DNA from: Planctomycetota bacterium
GTDB taxonomy: Bacteria > Planctomycetota > Phycisphaerae > Phycisphaerales > SM1A02
NCBI GenBank assembly: GCA_014381305.1
Contig: JACNLW010000075.1
Location: 1 to 57,044, forward strand
Direction of reading: 5' to 3'
Length of the DNA stretch: 57,044 bases
The first letter of the stretch is position 1, and each line of letters starts with the position of its first letter. The translations under genes were made by a program, and so were the position numbers. The notes under the pieces are model-generated. The model saw nothing but the letters and a program-made list of their open reading frames with translations, made no database searches and was not told the origin of the DNA. This document shows positions 35,296-43,660 of the stretch, piece by piece.

Positions 35296-36139
35296 CGATT
35301 GCGATTCCTGCGCTATTTGCTGCGTCGATCACTGCTGGTTTATCAAGAAGAATAACGTTGTTTGTTCCCAGTGCAATGCATCGGCAACCTGCAACTGCGC
35401 ACTGTGAGATTGTTTCTGTGCCAATGGATGGCACGTCGGCACGCATGTCGTGATCAGTTGCTGCGGTCTTTAGTAAAGTCCAACCCTTGCGTTTGCACAA
35501 TTCACCTGCGCGCTTGATGAGCGCAGCAGTGCCTTCAATTGCTTCAACTGCAAGGACGTCACCTTCACGAACAGCGATCGATTGACCGATGTGTAATTCG
35601 ACAGTCTCGCGCAAAAGGGGCAGGCCAAAAGCAATGTCATTTGTTTGTTGTGCACTGGGTTTGACACTACCAATAATTCCGTTTGTGGCGAGGTGTTCCT
35701 TGATGTGTGTTGTTGAATCGATGAGCGTAACTCCTGCTTCGTGTAATTCGTCGGCAATTGCACCGAGCACTGTAGCGTCGCGGCGGTCGTGGCGGAGACG
35801 ACGATACCACAGACGGAGTCCTCGCACATCAGGCATCATGCGAAGGAGTCGAAATGGATCATGCATGACGGTTTTACCAACACCGCCGACCATGACCGCT
35901 TCATCGATGTTCCACTTTTTCATGAGCCGAATCCATCGACCAATTTTTGCCACGCCTACTTCTGAAAACTCATCGCATACATTTGGGAGTTCGGGATCGA
36001 ATTGATGTTTCAAACCGATGCAGCAAACTCGATACCCAGCAGTTTTTGCAGCGCGCGCGACGAGTGATGGCAAGATCCCGTTGCCAGCAATGATGCCTAA
36101 AGATTGTGGGTTTGGTGACACGCGTACATTATCCATCAT
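35285..36139 (-). CDS. lpxI: UDP-2,3-diacylglucosamine diphosphatase LpxI
   Basis: Lipid A pathway enzyme that cleaves UDP-diacylglucosamine to lipid X; 284 residues. The N-terminal LGIIAGNGILPSLVARAAK block, the MVGGVGKTVMHDPFRLLR segment and the C-terminal TAATDHDMRADVPSIGTETI region are typical of the LpxI family, which replaces LpxH in many bacteria. ATG 36139 (or 36136) is chosen; the frame extends upstream but inside the LOG gene. It overlaps the LOG stop by 11 bp and is followed immediately by the TlyA-like gene, an unusual but compact operon. Confidence 0.88.
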   Translation of the reverse strand: MMDNVRVSPNPQSLGIIAGNGILPSLVARAAKTAGYRVCCIGLKHQFDPELPNVCDEFSEVGVAKIGRWIRLMKKWNIDEAVMVGGVGKTVMHDPFRLLRMMPDVRGLRLWYRRLRHDRRDATVLGAIADELHEAGVTLIDSTTHIKEHLATNGIIGSVKPSAQQTNDIAFGLPLLRETVELHIGQSIAVREGDVLAVEAIEGTAALIKRAGELCKRKGWTLLKTAATDHDMRADVPSIGTETISQCAVAGCRCIALGTNNVILLDKPAVIDAANSAGIAIVGV

Positions 36140-36725
36140 TCCCGCTGTGCATGGGGAGAATTGCACTTGCAGGAAGTTCTTCGCCTTCGTGCTCGATGAT
36201 GTGATCAAGAACAGCATCGGGGCAGGAGTCGATAAAGACAAGACCCCGAAGCGCGGGTCGAATGAATTGGTGTTCTATTCCATGTTCAAGCATGTCATGC
36301 AGAGGATCGAAATATCCGTTGACATTGACGATGCCAATTGGTTTTGTGTGATCGCCAAGTTGCCGGCCAACAAGTACTTCAAAAAACTCTTCGTACGTTC
36401 CAATGCCACCGGGAAGCACAAGGTATCCATCAGCACGTTCCATCATGATTGTTCGTCGCTCTTGCATTGTGTCCACAACGATGAGTTCATCACAATCGTT
36501 ATTGGCTTGTTCATGTTCGACAAGTTTTTGCGTGATCACGCCAGTGACTGTTGCGCCACCTTTTGCCGCAGCGATTGCAACTTCACCCATCAGCCCAATA
36601 CAACCCCCTCCATATACAAGGGAAAGCCCGCGAGCAGCTAAGCCTGATCCAACAGCATCTGCAGCGTTGTGAAATGCAGGTTCAAGCTGCGTAGAAGAGG
36701 CACAATAAACGGCAAGTGATTTCAT
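36129..36725 (-). CDS. LOG-family nucleotide 5'-monophosphate phosphoribohydrolase
   Basis: A 198-residue enzyme of the LOG family (former lysine decarboxylase-like group) that releases ribose 5-phosphate from nucleoside monophosphates, including cytokinin precursors in characterised members. Key motifs are YGGGCIGLMGEVA near 38-50 and LPGGIGTYEEFFEVL near 104-118, i.e. PGGxGTxxE. The MxxRK motif reads MQERR at 87-91. First gene of the LOG-lpxI-TlyA-like operon; 200 bp separate it from the divergent wecA-like gene. Confidence 0.9.
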   Translation of the reverse strand: MKSLAVYCASSTQLEPAFHNAADAVGSGLAARGLSLVYGGGCIGLMGEVAIAAAKGGATVTGVITQKLVEHEQANNDCDELIVVDTMQERRTIMMERADGYLVLPGGIGTYEEFFEVLVGRQLGDHTKPIGIVNVNGYFDPLHDMLEHGIEHQFIRPALRGLVFIDSCPDAVLDHIIEHEGEELPASAILPMHSGNDG

Positions 36726-36913
36726 TTGCGTATTTTACGCTGCAAACCAACGAATGGACTCGACCATCCGGTCATCATGGAAGCGGAATTACCATATTGA
36801 TGCCAATGAACGCCGCTTTTTCTTAAAAGAAACGGTTTTGATGCTTCTTTGGGAACTCTTTTTCTCGTCGGACAATTTCTATGGATTATTTTTCACATTT
36901 TTGAAGGTGATTG

Positions 36914-36934
36914 ATGGGTTACCATAAGTGGTAA
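36914..36934 (+). CDS. Six-codon leader ORF (MGYHKW) in front of the wecA-like gene
   Basis: ATG GGT TAC CAT AAG TGG TAA, with AAGGTG four bases upstream. Its stop overlaps the downstream start as TAATG. The downstream ATG has no ribosome site of its own, so initiation there probably depends on translation of this mini-ORF. The same bases form a perfect inverted repeat, TTACCA-TAAG-TGGTAA (36919-36934). Confidence 0.45.
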   Translation: MGYHKW

Positions 36935-38052
36935 TGACGTCACTGGTTCTCATTTTGTTTGCTGCTTCAGCCGTTGTATCCCTTGTTCTTACCGGTGCAC
37001 TTGTTCGAATTGGTCAGCGGGCAGGTGTACTTGATACAGCCGGATTCGAGGGTCACGATAAAGAACTTCGTTCTGTACCAAACATCGGGGGTATCGCAAT
37101 TTGGGCAACCCTCGTTCTTCCACTCGCTGGGGGTCTCATTGCAATGCAACTTGCACCAGATGCGATCACCGAATTGATTCCATCTCTCGCTCCATGGAAA
37201 GCGCAAATTGCAGAAAGCACACCACTGGCAACTGCGTTCCTTGTTTGTTTAACAACCTTGCATGTTGTTGGTCTCATTGACGATCGAAAACCTTTGGGCG
37301 TTCTACCAAAAACACTCATCCAACTTGGTTGTGCACTTGCATTGGTAGTGTGGTTTGACATTCGCTTGCTTTCGGTACTTGACACTTGGCTTGGAACTGG
37401 TTCAATCATTAGCATCTCCTGCACAGTTATATGGATCATGGTGCTGACCAATGCAATGAATTATCTCGACAACATGGATGGCGTGACTGCGGGGATCACT
37501 ATTGTTTCGGGTGGACTTTTTATGATCGCAGCACTTATGGGCAGCCAGTGGTTTGTTGGCGCAATGCTCGCCTTGCTTGTCGGTGGAAACACAGGGTTTT
37601 TCTGGTGGAATAAACCGAAAGCAAAAATATTTATGGGGGACGGCGGTTCACTGGTGATTGGTTTTGCACTCGCAGTTCTTGTTACAAGAGTGACGTGGTT
37701 CGATCCAGAAGCGACATCCGGAATCGGAACTGCGTGGTATGGCGTGCTGATGCCAATCTTTGTACTCGCTCTTCCACTGTATGACTTTTTTACAGTGACA
37801 TCCATTCGTATACTCCAAGGAAAAAGTCCATTCAAAGGGGATCAACAACATTTTTCTCATCGCCTTGCACAACGTGGACTAGGAAATATTGGCACGCTCG
37901 TGGTGCTTTTCGCAATCAGTGGTGTCACCGGAATAGCAGGGCTTCTCCTTGGGAGATCAGACGCAACTGGTGCAATTTTACTTACTCTATTGGTTTGTCT
38001 TGCGCTCCTCGTCATTTCGTTTTTTGATTACACAGGACGAAAATATGTGTAG
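36934..38052 (+). CDS. WecA/MraY-family polyprenyl-phosphate glycosyl-1-phosphate transferase
   Basis: Polytopic inner-membrane enzyme of 372 residues that moves a sugar 1-phosphate from a UDP-sugar to undecaprenyl phosphate, the first step of a polysaccharide repeat. Motifs in order: GLIDDRKPLGVLPKTL, TNAMNYLDNMDGVTAGI, MGDGGSLVIGFALA and HFSHRLAQRGL. Family members include WecA, TagO and RgpG; the sugar cannot be told. ATG 36934 overlaps the mini-ORF stop; GTG 36928 is also in frame. The O-antigen-ligase-like gene overlaps the end by 8 bp, suggesting a surface-glycan pathway. Confidence 0.9.
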   Translation: MTSLVLILFAASAVVSLVLTGALVRIGQRAGVLDTAGFEGHDKELRSVPNIGGIAIWATLVLPLAGGLIAMQLAPDAITELIPSLAPWKAQIAESTPLATAFLVCLTTLHVVGLIDDRKPLGVLPKTLIQLGCALALVVWFDIRLLSVLDTWLGTGSIISISCTVIWIMVLTNAMNYLDNMDGVTAGITIVSGGLFMIAALMGSQWFVGAMLALLVGGNTGFFWWNKPKAKIFMGDGGSLVIGFALAVLVTRVTWFDPEATSGIGTAWYGVLMPIFVLALPLYDFFTVTSIRILQGKSPFKGDQQHFSHRLAQRGLGNIGTLVVLFAISGVTGIAGLLLGRSDATGAILLTLLVCLALLVISFFDYTGRKYV

Positions 38053-39925
38053 CGCTGCAATGAGAGTAGGCGCATCTTTCATGATCTGCGTGATCGCAGT
38101 TTCACGTTGCTTGATCTTGCACACATCAAATCCATATTTTGATCTTAATCCCTTGATCACGAAGGAACTTCCAACCGGTGTACTTGGTCCAAGCGGAAGT
38201 GTGTTGCTTGATGTTTTGGTACTCGCATTGTGCTCCATGGCACTTCTTGGGGAAACACTGCGAGGAAGAATAATTCACTGGTATTTTGTGTGTTTAGCAG
38301 CATTTCCAATTGTTGTTCTTTGGTTCCATGGGCATGGAGATGCCATGCAATACGTCCACGGTTCTGCGTGGATAGCTGCAATCATGGCTTGCGTTACGTT
38401 AGCACATCTTTGTAGAGGGCAGCGGGTTTCTGTGCTTGCACCAATTGTGTTACTTTCGTTGACGATTCCGCTTCTTGCAAGCGCAGCTTTTGCGTACGGT
38501 GATCACCTCCAACTGATTCAGTACTTTGAATCGCACAAGCGAGATGTGCTCAGAATGAATGGTTTGCAGTATGGCACGCCAATGGCCGCAGTCTTTGAAG
38601 AGAGACTTCGATCATTTAGTCAGATGGGATGGTTTTCTTCGCCAAATGTGTGTGGCGGTGTGTTAGTTAGCCTTGCAGTGATGTGGACCTTTGCGTGTGC
38701 GTCGTTGTGGAGTAAGCAAAAGCTCTTTTCACTCTGCGCAAGTTTGTTCGCTTTGCTTTGCTGCTTCGCAGCGCTTGCAACGTTTTCAAAAACAGTAATA
38801 GTTTTGCTGTTGATTGCAATTGTTTTTATAATGTGTATTTACTTTCCACGCACAAAAATCCTGCTAAAAAAGCGTGGCGGTCTCATTGCTGTTTCGGTTG
38901 TTGTCGCATCGGTGACCATTGTGATTTTCCGTGGATGTTTAGCAGAGTCAATTCTTAGCGAACGATCTCTCCTTGTTCGCAGTCAATATTTTGTTGGTGG
39001 CTTAAAAATTGCAGGGACGCATCTGTTTGGTGTTGGTCCTGATCACTTTCAAGATGCGTGGCTGACTGTACGCCCAGAATCTGCAACGGAAGCAATTACT
39101 TCGACGCACAACATCGTGTTCGATTGGCTTGCTTCTTATTCTATCTATGCGTTTTGCTGGATTGCAATTCTATTCAAATTTCTATGGAATGCTGGAAAAA
39201 AATTGTGGATTGGTGACATGGCCAATCGCCGACAACGCTTCACTGCAGGGCTTGGTCTTGCTGCAATCATCGTTGTTCTTGATGCCCAAGTTGATTTGAT
39301 AATGTTTGATCTTGGCTCAACCCTCTTTGCATTTTGCGTTCTTGGGATTGGCTCTGCACTTTCAAATGAACAAACTAAAACCAAAATAATTGATACTATC
39401 GTGTCTATGATTCCGTTTGCACTTGCGTGTGTTGTTTTGTATTTTGGATTCATGCCCCTTGCACATGACGAATATTTACAGAAAAATGCTGCAAAAGCAT
39501 TGATCGATGGAGAAAACGTAGGTGATGTTGCAACTGCTCTCGGTGAACAAAGTGTCACAAGGCAATCAAAACTTATCGCAGCAAAACTTTTTTTATCTGT
39601 GGGTGAAAATGAAAGTGTTATCACGCTGTTAGAAAATGTTGATCCAACTCCAGCTGTGTGGTATTTACGTTGTAAAGCCGCTGCCACACCTGAAGATGCG
39701 CTTCATGCTTCACAAAAGCTTAGAGCTATTGATCCAAACGGTTTGCATGCAGTGATCCTTCTTGCCGATTGTTTGTGGACTTTGAAGCATGTAGATTATC
39801 CTATAGCGTATGACCGAGCAGTAGATCTGAATGAGATTTACAAAAAAACAGATTCTACCCGCGCGTTATCTAAGATAGAGAGAATGCGTGTTAACGAACG
39901 GAGTCTGAAGAAGTGGGAGCGATAG
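38045..39925 (+). CDS. O-antigen ligase/Wzy-like membrane protein with C-terminal TPR-like region
   Basis: A 626-residue protein with about ten membrane helices in its first 455 residues, including a long extracellular loop around 150-215 with the text FSQMGWFSSPNVCGGVLV and a second loop with GPDHFQDAWLTVRPES...TSTHNIVFDW. That STHN-type segment recurs in the Wzy/WaaL (O-antigen ligase) family. The last 150 residues are soluble and helical, like tetratricopeptide repeats. With the preceding transferase it likely makes or attaches a glycan. ATG 38045 overlaps the previous stop. It ends 35 bp into the convergent dsbD gene. Confidence 0.72.
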   Translation: MCSAAMRVGASFMICVIAVSRCLILHTSNPYFDLNPLITKELPTGVLGPSGSVLLDVLVLALCSMALLGETLRGRIIHWYFVCLAAFPIVVLWFHGHGDAMQYVHGSAWIAAIMACVTLAHLCRGQRVSVLAPIVLLSLTIPLLASAAFAYGDHLQLIQYFESHKRDVLRMNGLQYGTPMAAVFEERLRSFSQMGWFSSPNVCGGVLVSLAVMWTFACASLWSKQKLFSLCASLFALLCCFAALATFSKTVIVLLLIAIVFIMCIYFPRTKILLKKRGGLIAVSVVVASVTIVIFRGCLAESILSERSLLVRSQYFVGGLKIAGTHLFGVGPDHFQDAWLTVRPESATEAITSTHNIVFDWLASYSIYAFCWIAILFKFLWNAGKKLWIGDMANRRQRFTAGLGLAAIIVVLDAQVDLIMFDLGSTLFAFCVLGIGSALSNEQTKTKIIDTIVSMIPFALACVVLYFGFMPLAHDEYLQKNAAKALIDGENVGDVATALGEQSVTRQSKLIAAKLFLSVGENESVITLLENVDPTPAVWYLRCKAAATPEDALHASQKLRAIDPNGLHAVILLADCLWTLKHVDYPIAYDRAVDLNEIYKKTDSTRALSKIERMRVNERSLKKWER

Positions 39926-41828
39926 CGTCAAGCACTTGGTCCACAGTGTAAAAATCTCCTCTAAATACTTCTTCGCCGTCGGGGCCAAGAATAATCAAAA
40001 GGGGAATTCGAAGCCCACCAACTTCATCGAGTAGCGCGTTGCCAGCAACATTATTTCCAGTCAAATCAATCTTAATTGGTGAAACATGCTCACTTTCAAA
40101 CGCTTCTACAACTCGCGATGAATGGAGGACAGTGGATTCAAGCAGTTTGCAATTGAGGCACCATTCTGCAGTAAATTCCAGCACAACAGTGTCGCCTTCA
40201 TCAAGTGAATCTTGCAACACTTCTGGTGTGTAGTATGCCCAGTCGATCGGGCCGTCTTCTGTCAGACGATTGCCCACGACAATAGAAGCGACGAACATGA
40301 AAATTCCGGCGCCAACAAAAATGATTCGCATGCCTGATCGGTTTGTAATTTTAATTGTTCGCCACGCAAGCCAAACGCCTGCGGCGGCAACACAGAGTGC
40401 AACGGCCCACAAGTAGGATCGTGTTGGTGGTGCACCCTCTTGTTGGAAGACCCCGCTTAATCCTACACCTAAGAAATACGCGGCTGCAGCGAGCATCAGT
40501 AGACCCATGACTTGTTTAATCACATCGCTCGATGGTCCTGCTTTTGGCATCTTGTCAACAAGATGTGGGAACGCAGCAAGTACGAGATATGGAACCGCCA
40601 TACCAAAACCAATTGCGCCAAATACTGTTAATGTCCAGACTGCGGATTGCGTAGTTGCCCACGCAGCAGCTGCGCCCATAAACGGGGCGGTACATGGCGT
40701 TGAAAGTACTGCTGTCATCACACCAAACAAAAACGAACCAATCCAAGAGTCATGTTTTGGATTAAACGTATAGACAAAGTTTGGTAATTGAATTGAAAAC
40801 AATCCACCCATACCAATTGCCATCACGCCAATAAAAATGCCCAAGCCAATTGTAAACGTTGGATATTGAAACAACTGGTTGATCGCAGTAAAACCACTAA
40901 ACACAGCAATAGCTGCACCAAGTGCCAACCAGAGCGCCATGACTCCAAGCATCATCCACACGCCAAGAATGAATGTCGTTTTTCTATTCCCTGCACTTTT
41001 ACTCAAGCCCATAATTTTGAGTGGAATCACGGGCAACACGCAAGGTGTGAGGTTGAGTAAAAAACCGCCACCCATCGCAACAATGATGAGCAACAACATG
41101 CCAAGCGAGCCGCTTGGGTCAAGACTAAATTGCAACCCAAACAAATCAAATTCAATTGCTTCACTTGGCGGCGTTGCACCAGCATGAATTTTTCCAAAAA
41201 TCGAGCTGTCAAAGTTTTTAAAAAGAACAGAAGTTTTTGCTGATCCACCTGCTTCTGCTTTTGAAACGATATCTATTGATGATTCAATTCCATACTCTTC
41301 CCACCGTGATCCTTGCCCTTCTTGTGGTGTGGGAGCAATACATGTTGTTTCGTCACACGCCTGAAAAATTGTACGCACTTTGAACGAAGCGTTTCCCGGC
41401 TTGGCGTTTTTTGAAACTGACACAGGAATGTATACAACTACTTTTTTTTCAAATACACCGTAGTCAACGGGTTCACCAATGAACCCAACCTCAACCATGA
41501 CCGCACTTGGCCACTGCATAAAGCCTTTGTGGATGGTGAGCGGTGAATCGTCTTGTGTTTCTATTAAAATTTTGGTTGCGATGTAATCTTCAGGATCACC
41601 AAGGGCTTCTGGCACTTGTGGATCGTTGGTATGGGTATGCCAATGTTCATCATGATCGAGTACAACCGCGATGATGAAATCGCTCCCTGCGACCACCTGC
41701 TCGGGTTCAACGACAACTTCTATAGTAACTCGATCTCTCGAATCATGAAAAACGCCCGGTTGGGCAAGGGCGGTAGAGCCGAAAAACACGATAAAAAGAC
41801 TTAAAAACTGGGTTATATGATTCTTCAT
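39891..41828 (-). CDS. dsbD: Thiol:disulfide interchange protein DsbD
   Basis: Inner-membrane protein of 645 residues that carries reducing power from cytoplasmic thioredoxin to the periplasm. It has a signal peptide (1-22), an N-terminal domain with the disulfide pair CDETTC (about 154-159), a membrane domain with LTPCVLPVIPLKIMG and STPCTAPFMGAAAA holding its two cysteines, and a C-terminal thioredoxin domain with WCLNC (CxxC). All six functional cysteines are present. Starts at ATG 41828. Confidence 0.95.
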   Translation of the reverse strand: MKNHITQFLSLFIVFFGSTALAQPGVFHDSRDRVTIEVVVEPEQVVAGSDFIIAVVLDHDEHWHTHTNDPQVPEALGDPEDYIATKILIETQDDSPLTIHKGFMQWPSAVMVEVGFIGEPVDYGVFEKKVVVYIPVSVSKNAKPGNASFKVRTIFQACDETTCIAPTPQEGQGSRWEEYGIESSIDIVSKAEAGGSAKTSVLFKNFDSSIFGKIHAGATPPSEAIEFDLFGLQFSLDPSGSLGMLLLIIVAMGGGFLLNLTPCVLPVIPLKIMGLSKSAGNRKTTFILGVWMMLGVMALWLALGAAIAVFSGFTAINQLFQYPTFTIGLGIFIGVMAIGMGGLFSIQLPNFVYTFNPKHDSWIGSFLFGVMTAVLSTPCTAPFMGAAAAWATTQSAVWTLTVFGAIGFGMAVPYLVLAAFPHLVDKMPKAGPSSDVIKQVMGLLMLAAAAYFLGVGLSGVFQQEGAPPTRSYLWAVALCVAAAGVWLAWRTIKITNRSGMRIIFVGAGIFMFVASIVVGNRLTEDGPIDWAYYTPEVLQDSLDEGDTVVLEFTAEWCLNCKLLESTVLHSSRVVEAFESEHVSPIKIDLTGNNVAGNALLDEVGGLRIPLLIILGPDGEEVFRGDFYTVDQVLDAIAPTSSDSVR

Positions 41829-41954
41829 GGGTATCGCCTAATGTAACGAGTTCGAGCAGGGTTTGTTGCATAACAGGTTGCTTTTAAGGGCTTGTCGGCG
41901 TACCCTATACCGCTTCGGCTCACATCGGTTGTGGGCTGGTAACTTCTAAGGAGT

Positions 41955-42008
41955 ATGGTAATGATCCAAGGTGGATCCTTACATCTTTTTTCCCGCCATG
42001 GCTGCTAA
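41955..42008 (+). CDS. Candidate 17-residue leader peptide upstream of nusA
   Basis: ATG at 41955, one base after AAGGAG, or ATG at 41961 with normal seven-base spacing, opens a frame reading MVMIQGGSLHLFSRHGC and stopping at TAA 42006-42008. The good ribosome site in a region otherwise full of hairpins suggests a leader peptide. There is no codon cluster for one amino acid, so the sensed signal is unclear. Confidence 0.35.
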   Translation: MVMIQGGSLHLFSRHGC

Positions 42009-42141
42009 TTGCAGTCATCTTGTGGCCTTGAGCCTTCCCCTAGCAGGTGGTTTTTCCTGCAAAAGGAATTTGGTCGTGCATTGAGTTTTACTCCAACTCA
42101 AGCACTGGAGTGTTTCACTCCGATCGACCTCACGGTTTTAG

Positions 42142-42177
42142 GCCACTGGTTCCGCTTCGCGAACCGTGGCATTTTTT
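42142..42177 (+). terminator. Intrinsic terminator inside the nusA leader
   Basis: GCCAC-T-GGTTC pairs with GAACC-GTGGC (ten pairs, one bulged T) and is followed by ATTTTTTAT. It is 54 bp before the nusA ATG and on its strand. Confidence 0.65.
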
Positions 42178-42230
42178 ATGGCACCTGCCGACAACTCAAT
42201 AATTCAACAACTACATAAGGTTTAAGAATC

Positions 42231-43634
42231 ATGAACACCGAAACATTAGAACTCATTAAAACAATCGCAGCGCAACGGAAGATCGAAGTCTCTGTCATCA
42301 TTGGCGATCTAGAGCAAGCAATGGTTAGTGCTGCAAGACGACATTTTAACTCACTTGATACCGAAGAGTTCTCTTGCAATATGGATCAACTGACAGGTGA
42401 AATTACAATTTGGCGGCATCTTCCTGAAGGTGCAGTTGAAATTCCACTCGCCGATCTTGGTCGCATTCCAGCGCAAACTGCAAAGCAGGTCATGATCCAA
42501 CGATTCCGAGAAGATGAACGAACGGGCATTTTTGATGAGTTCGCTGACAAGGTCGGTGAACTTTTAACAGGTTCATGCAGTAGATACGAGGGCGGGTCAC
42601 TTATCGTGCAGCTCGATAAGGGTGGACGAGTCGAAGGCTTTATGCCAAGAAGCGAGCAAATTCCAGGTGAGCAGTTTAACGCTGGTGATCGCATTCGATG
42701 TTTTGTGATCGATGTTCGTGACACGGGAAGTCAAGTCAAAATTGTTTTGTCACGAAGCCACGCTGATTTTATTCGTAAACTTTTTGAAACAGAAGTGCCA
42801 GAAGTGCACGAACATGTTATTGAAATTCGAGCAATGTCTAGAGAACCAGGTTTCCGAACAAAAATTGCGGTAACATCAAACGATTCTAAAATTGATCCAG
42901 TCGGGGCATGCGTTGGTGTGCGAGGTTCTCGCATTCGTAACATTGTCGAAGAACTTGGTGGCGAAAAAATAGACATCGTTCGTTGGAACGAATCTAGTCA
43001 AGTTTTAATTTCAAATGCACTGAAGCCTGCTGAAGTAGAAGACGTGAGTCTTTGTTTTGAACTTGGACGAGCAACAATCGTTGTTCGTGAAGATCAACTA
43101 TCCCTTGCAATCGGCCGTAGAGGTCAAAATGTTCGACTTGCAGCGAGACTCACCGGTTGGGACATCGACATTCTTACTCCAGATGAATACACCAAGGGAC
43201 TTGAAACTCTTTGGGGTGCATTGAAGGAAATCGAAGGTGTATCCGAAGAAATGCTCGACCGCATGGCTGCGATGGGAATGATCAGTGTTTTTGATGTTGA
43301 AGAAATTGGGCGGAATGTCATGGTGACCGACCTTGAAATAGATGATCAAGTTGCCGACCGATGTGTTGAGGCGGCCATTGTTATGGCAAAAGAAGTGACA
43401 GCGCAGCGTGAAGTAGAAAAAGAAGCAGAAGAGGCGCGAGCACTTGAAGAAGAAGCCTCAGCGGCCGCAGTTCTTGATGGTGAAATCGATGATGATGCAG
43501 AAGCAGCTGCAGATTCAATTCTAGGTCTCGGCGCTCCTGAAAGTGAAGAAGCCCCAGCGGTTGAAAATAATTCTGAAGAAACATCCGTCGCAGTTGAAAG
43601 TGAACAATCGGAGCAAACAGATACACCTGCATAA
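42231..43634 (+). CDS. nusA: Transcription termination/antitermination factor NusA
   Basis: RNA polymerase-associated factor of 467 residues that controls pausing, termination and antitermination. In order: NusA N-domain (1-130; LIKTIAAQRKIEVSVIIGDL), S1 domain (about 135-200; GGRVEGFMPRSEQIPG), KH1 with VGACVGVRGSRIRNIVEELG and KH2 with LSLAIGRRGQNVRLAARL (about 220-345), and a helix-hairpin region before an acidic C-terminal tail of about 60 residues. It starts at ATG 42231 with AAGG upstream and is the first gene of the operon running to 49952. The terminator-bearing leader may let NusA control itself. Confidence 0.95.
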   Translation: MNTETLELIKTIAAQRKIEVSVIIGDLEQAMVSAARRHFNSLDTEEFSCNMDQLTGEITIWRHLPEGAVEIPLADLGRIPAQTAKQVMIQRFREDERTGIFDEFADKVGELLTGSCSRYEGGSLIVQLDKGGRVEGFMPRSEQIPGEQFNAGDRIRCFVIDVRDTGSQVKIVLSRSHADFIRKLFETEVPEVHEHVIEIRAMSREPGFRTKIAVTSNDSKIDPVGACVGVRGSRIRNIVEELGGEKIDIVRWNESSQVLISNALKPAEVEDVSLCFELGRATIVVREDQLSLAIGRRGQNVRLAARLTGWDIDILTPDEYTKGLETLWGALKEIEGVSEEMLDRMAAMGMISVFDVEEIGRNVMVTDLEIDDQVADRCVEAAIVMAKEVTAQREVEKEAEEARALEEEASAAAVLDGEIDDDAEAAADSILGLGAPESEEAPAVENNSEETSVAVESEQSEQTDTPA

Positions 43635-43660
43635 TTTGTAGTGTGTACGGAGAATACGTT

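Larger units (their letters stand above)
41829..42230 (+). promoter_or_regulatory. Structured leader region of the nusA-infB operon
   Basis: A 402-bp gap with no full gene. It holds a 17-codon ORF with a perfect AAGGAG (41955-42008) and several hairpins: GCAGG/CCTGC, TTGAGTT/AACTCAA (near 42081-42101) and GGAGTG/CACTCC (near 42107-42121). An intrinsic terminator follows at 42142-42177. CACGGTT (42131-42137) can also pair with AACCGTG (42162-42168), competing with the terminator stem. Only about 50 bp separate the terminator from nusA, with no clear promoter there, so nusA transcription must pass it; attenuation is the natural reading. rimP, usually before nusA, is absent. Confidence 0.55.
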
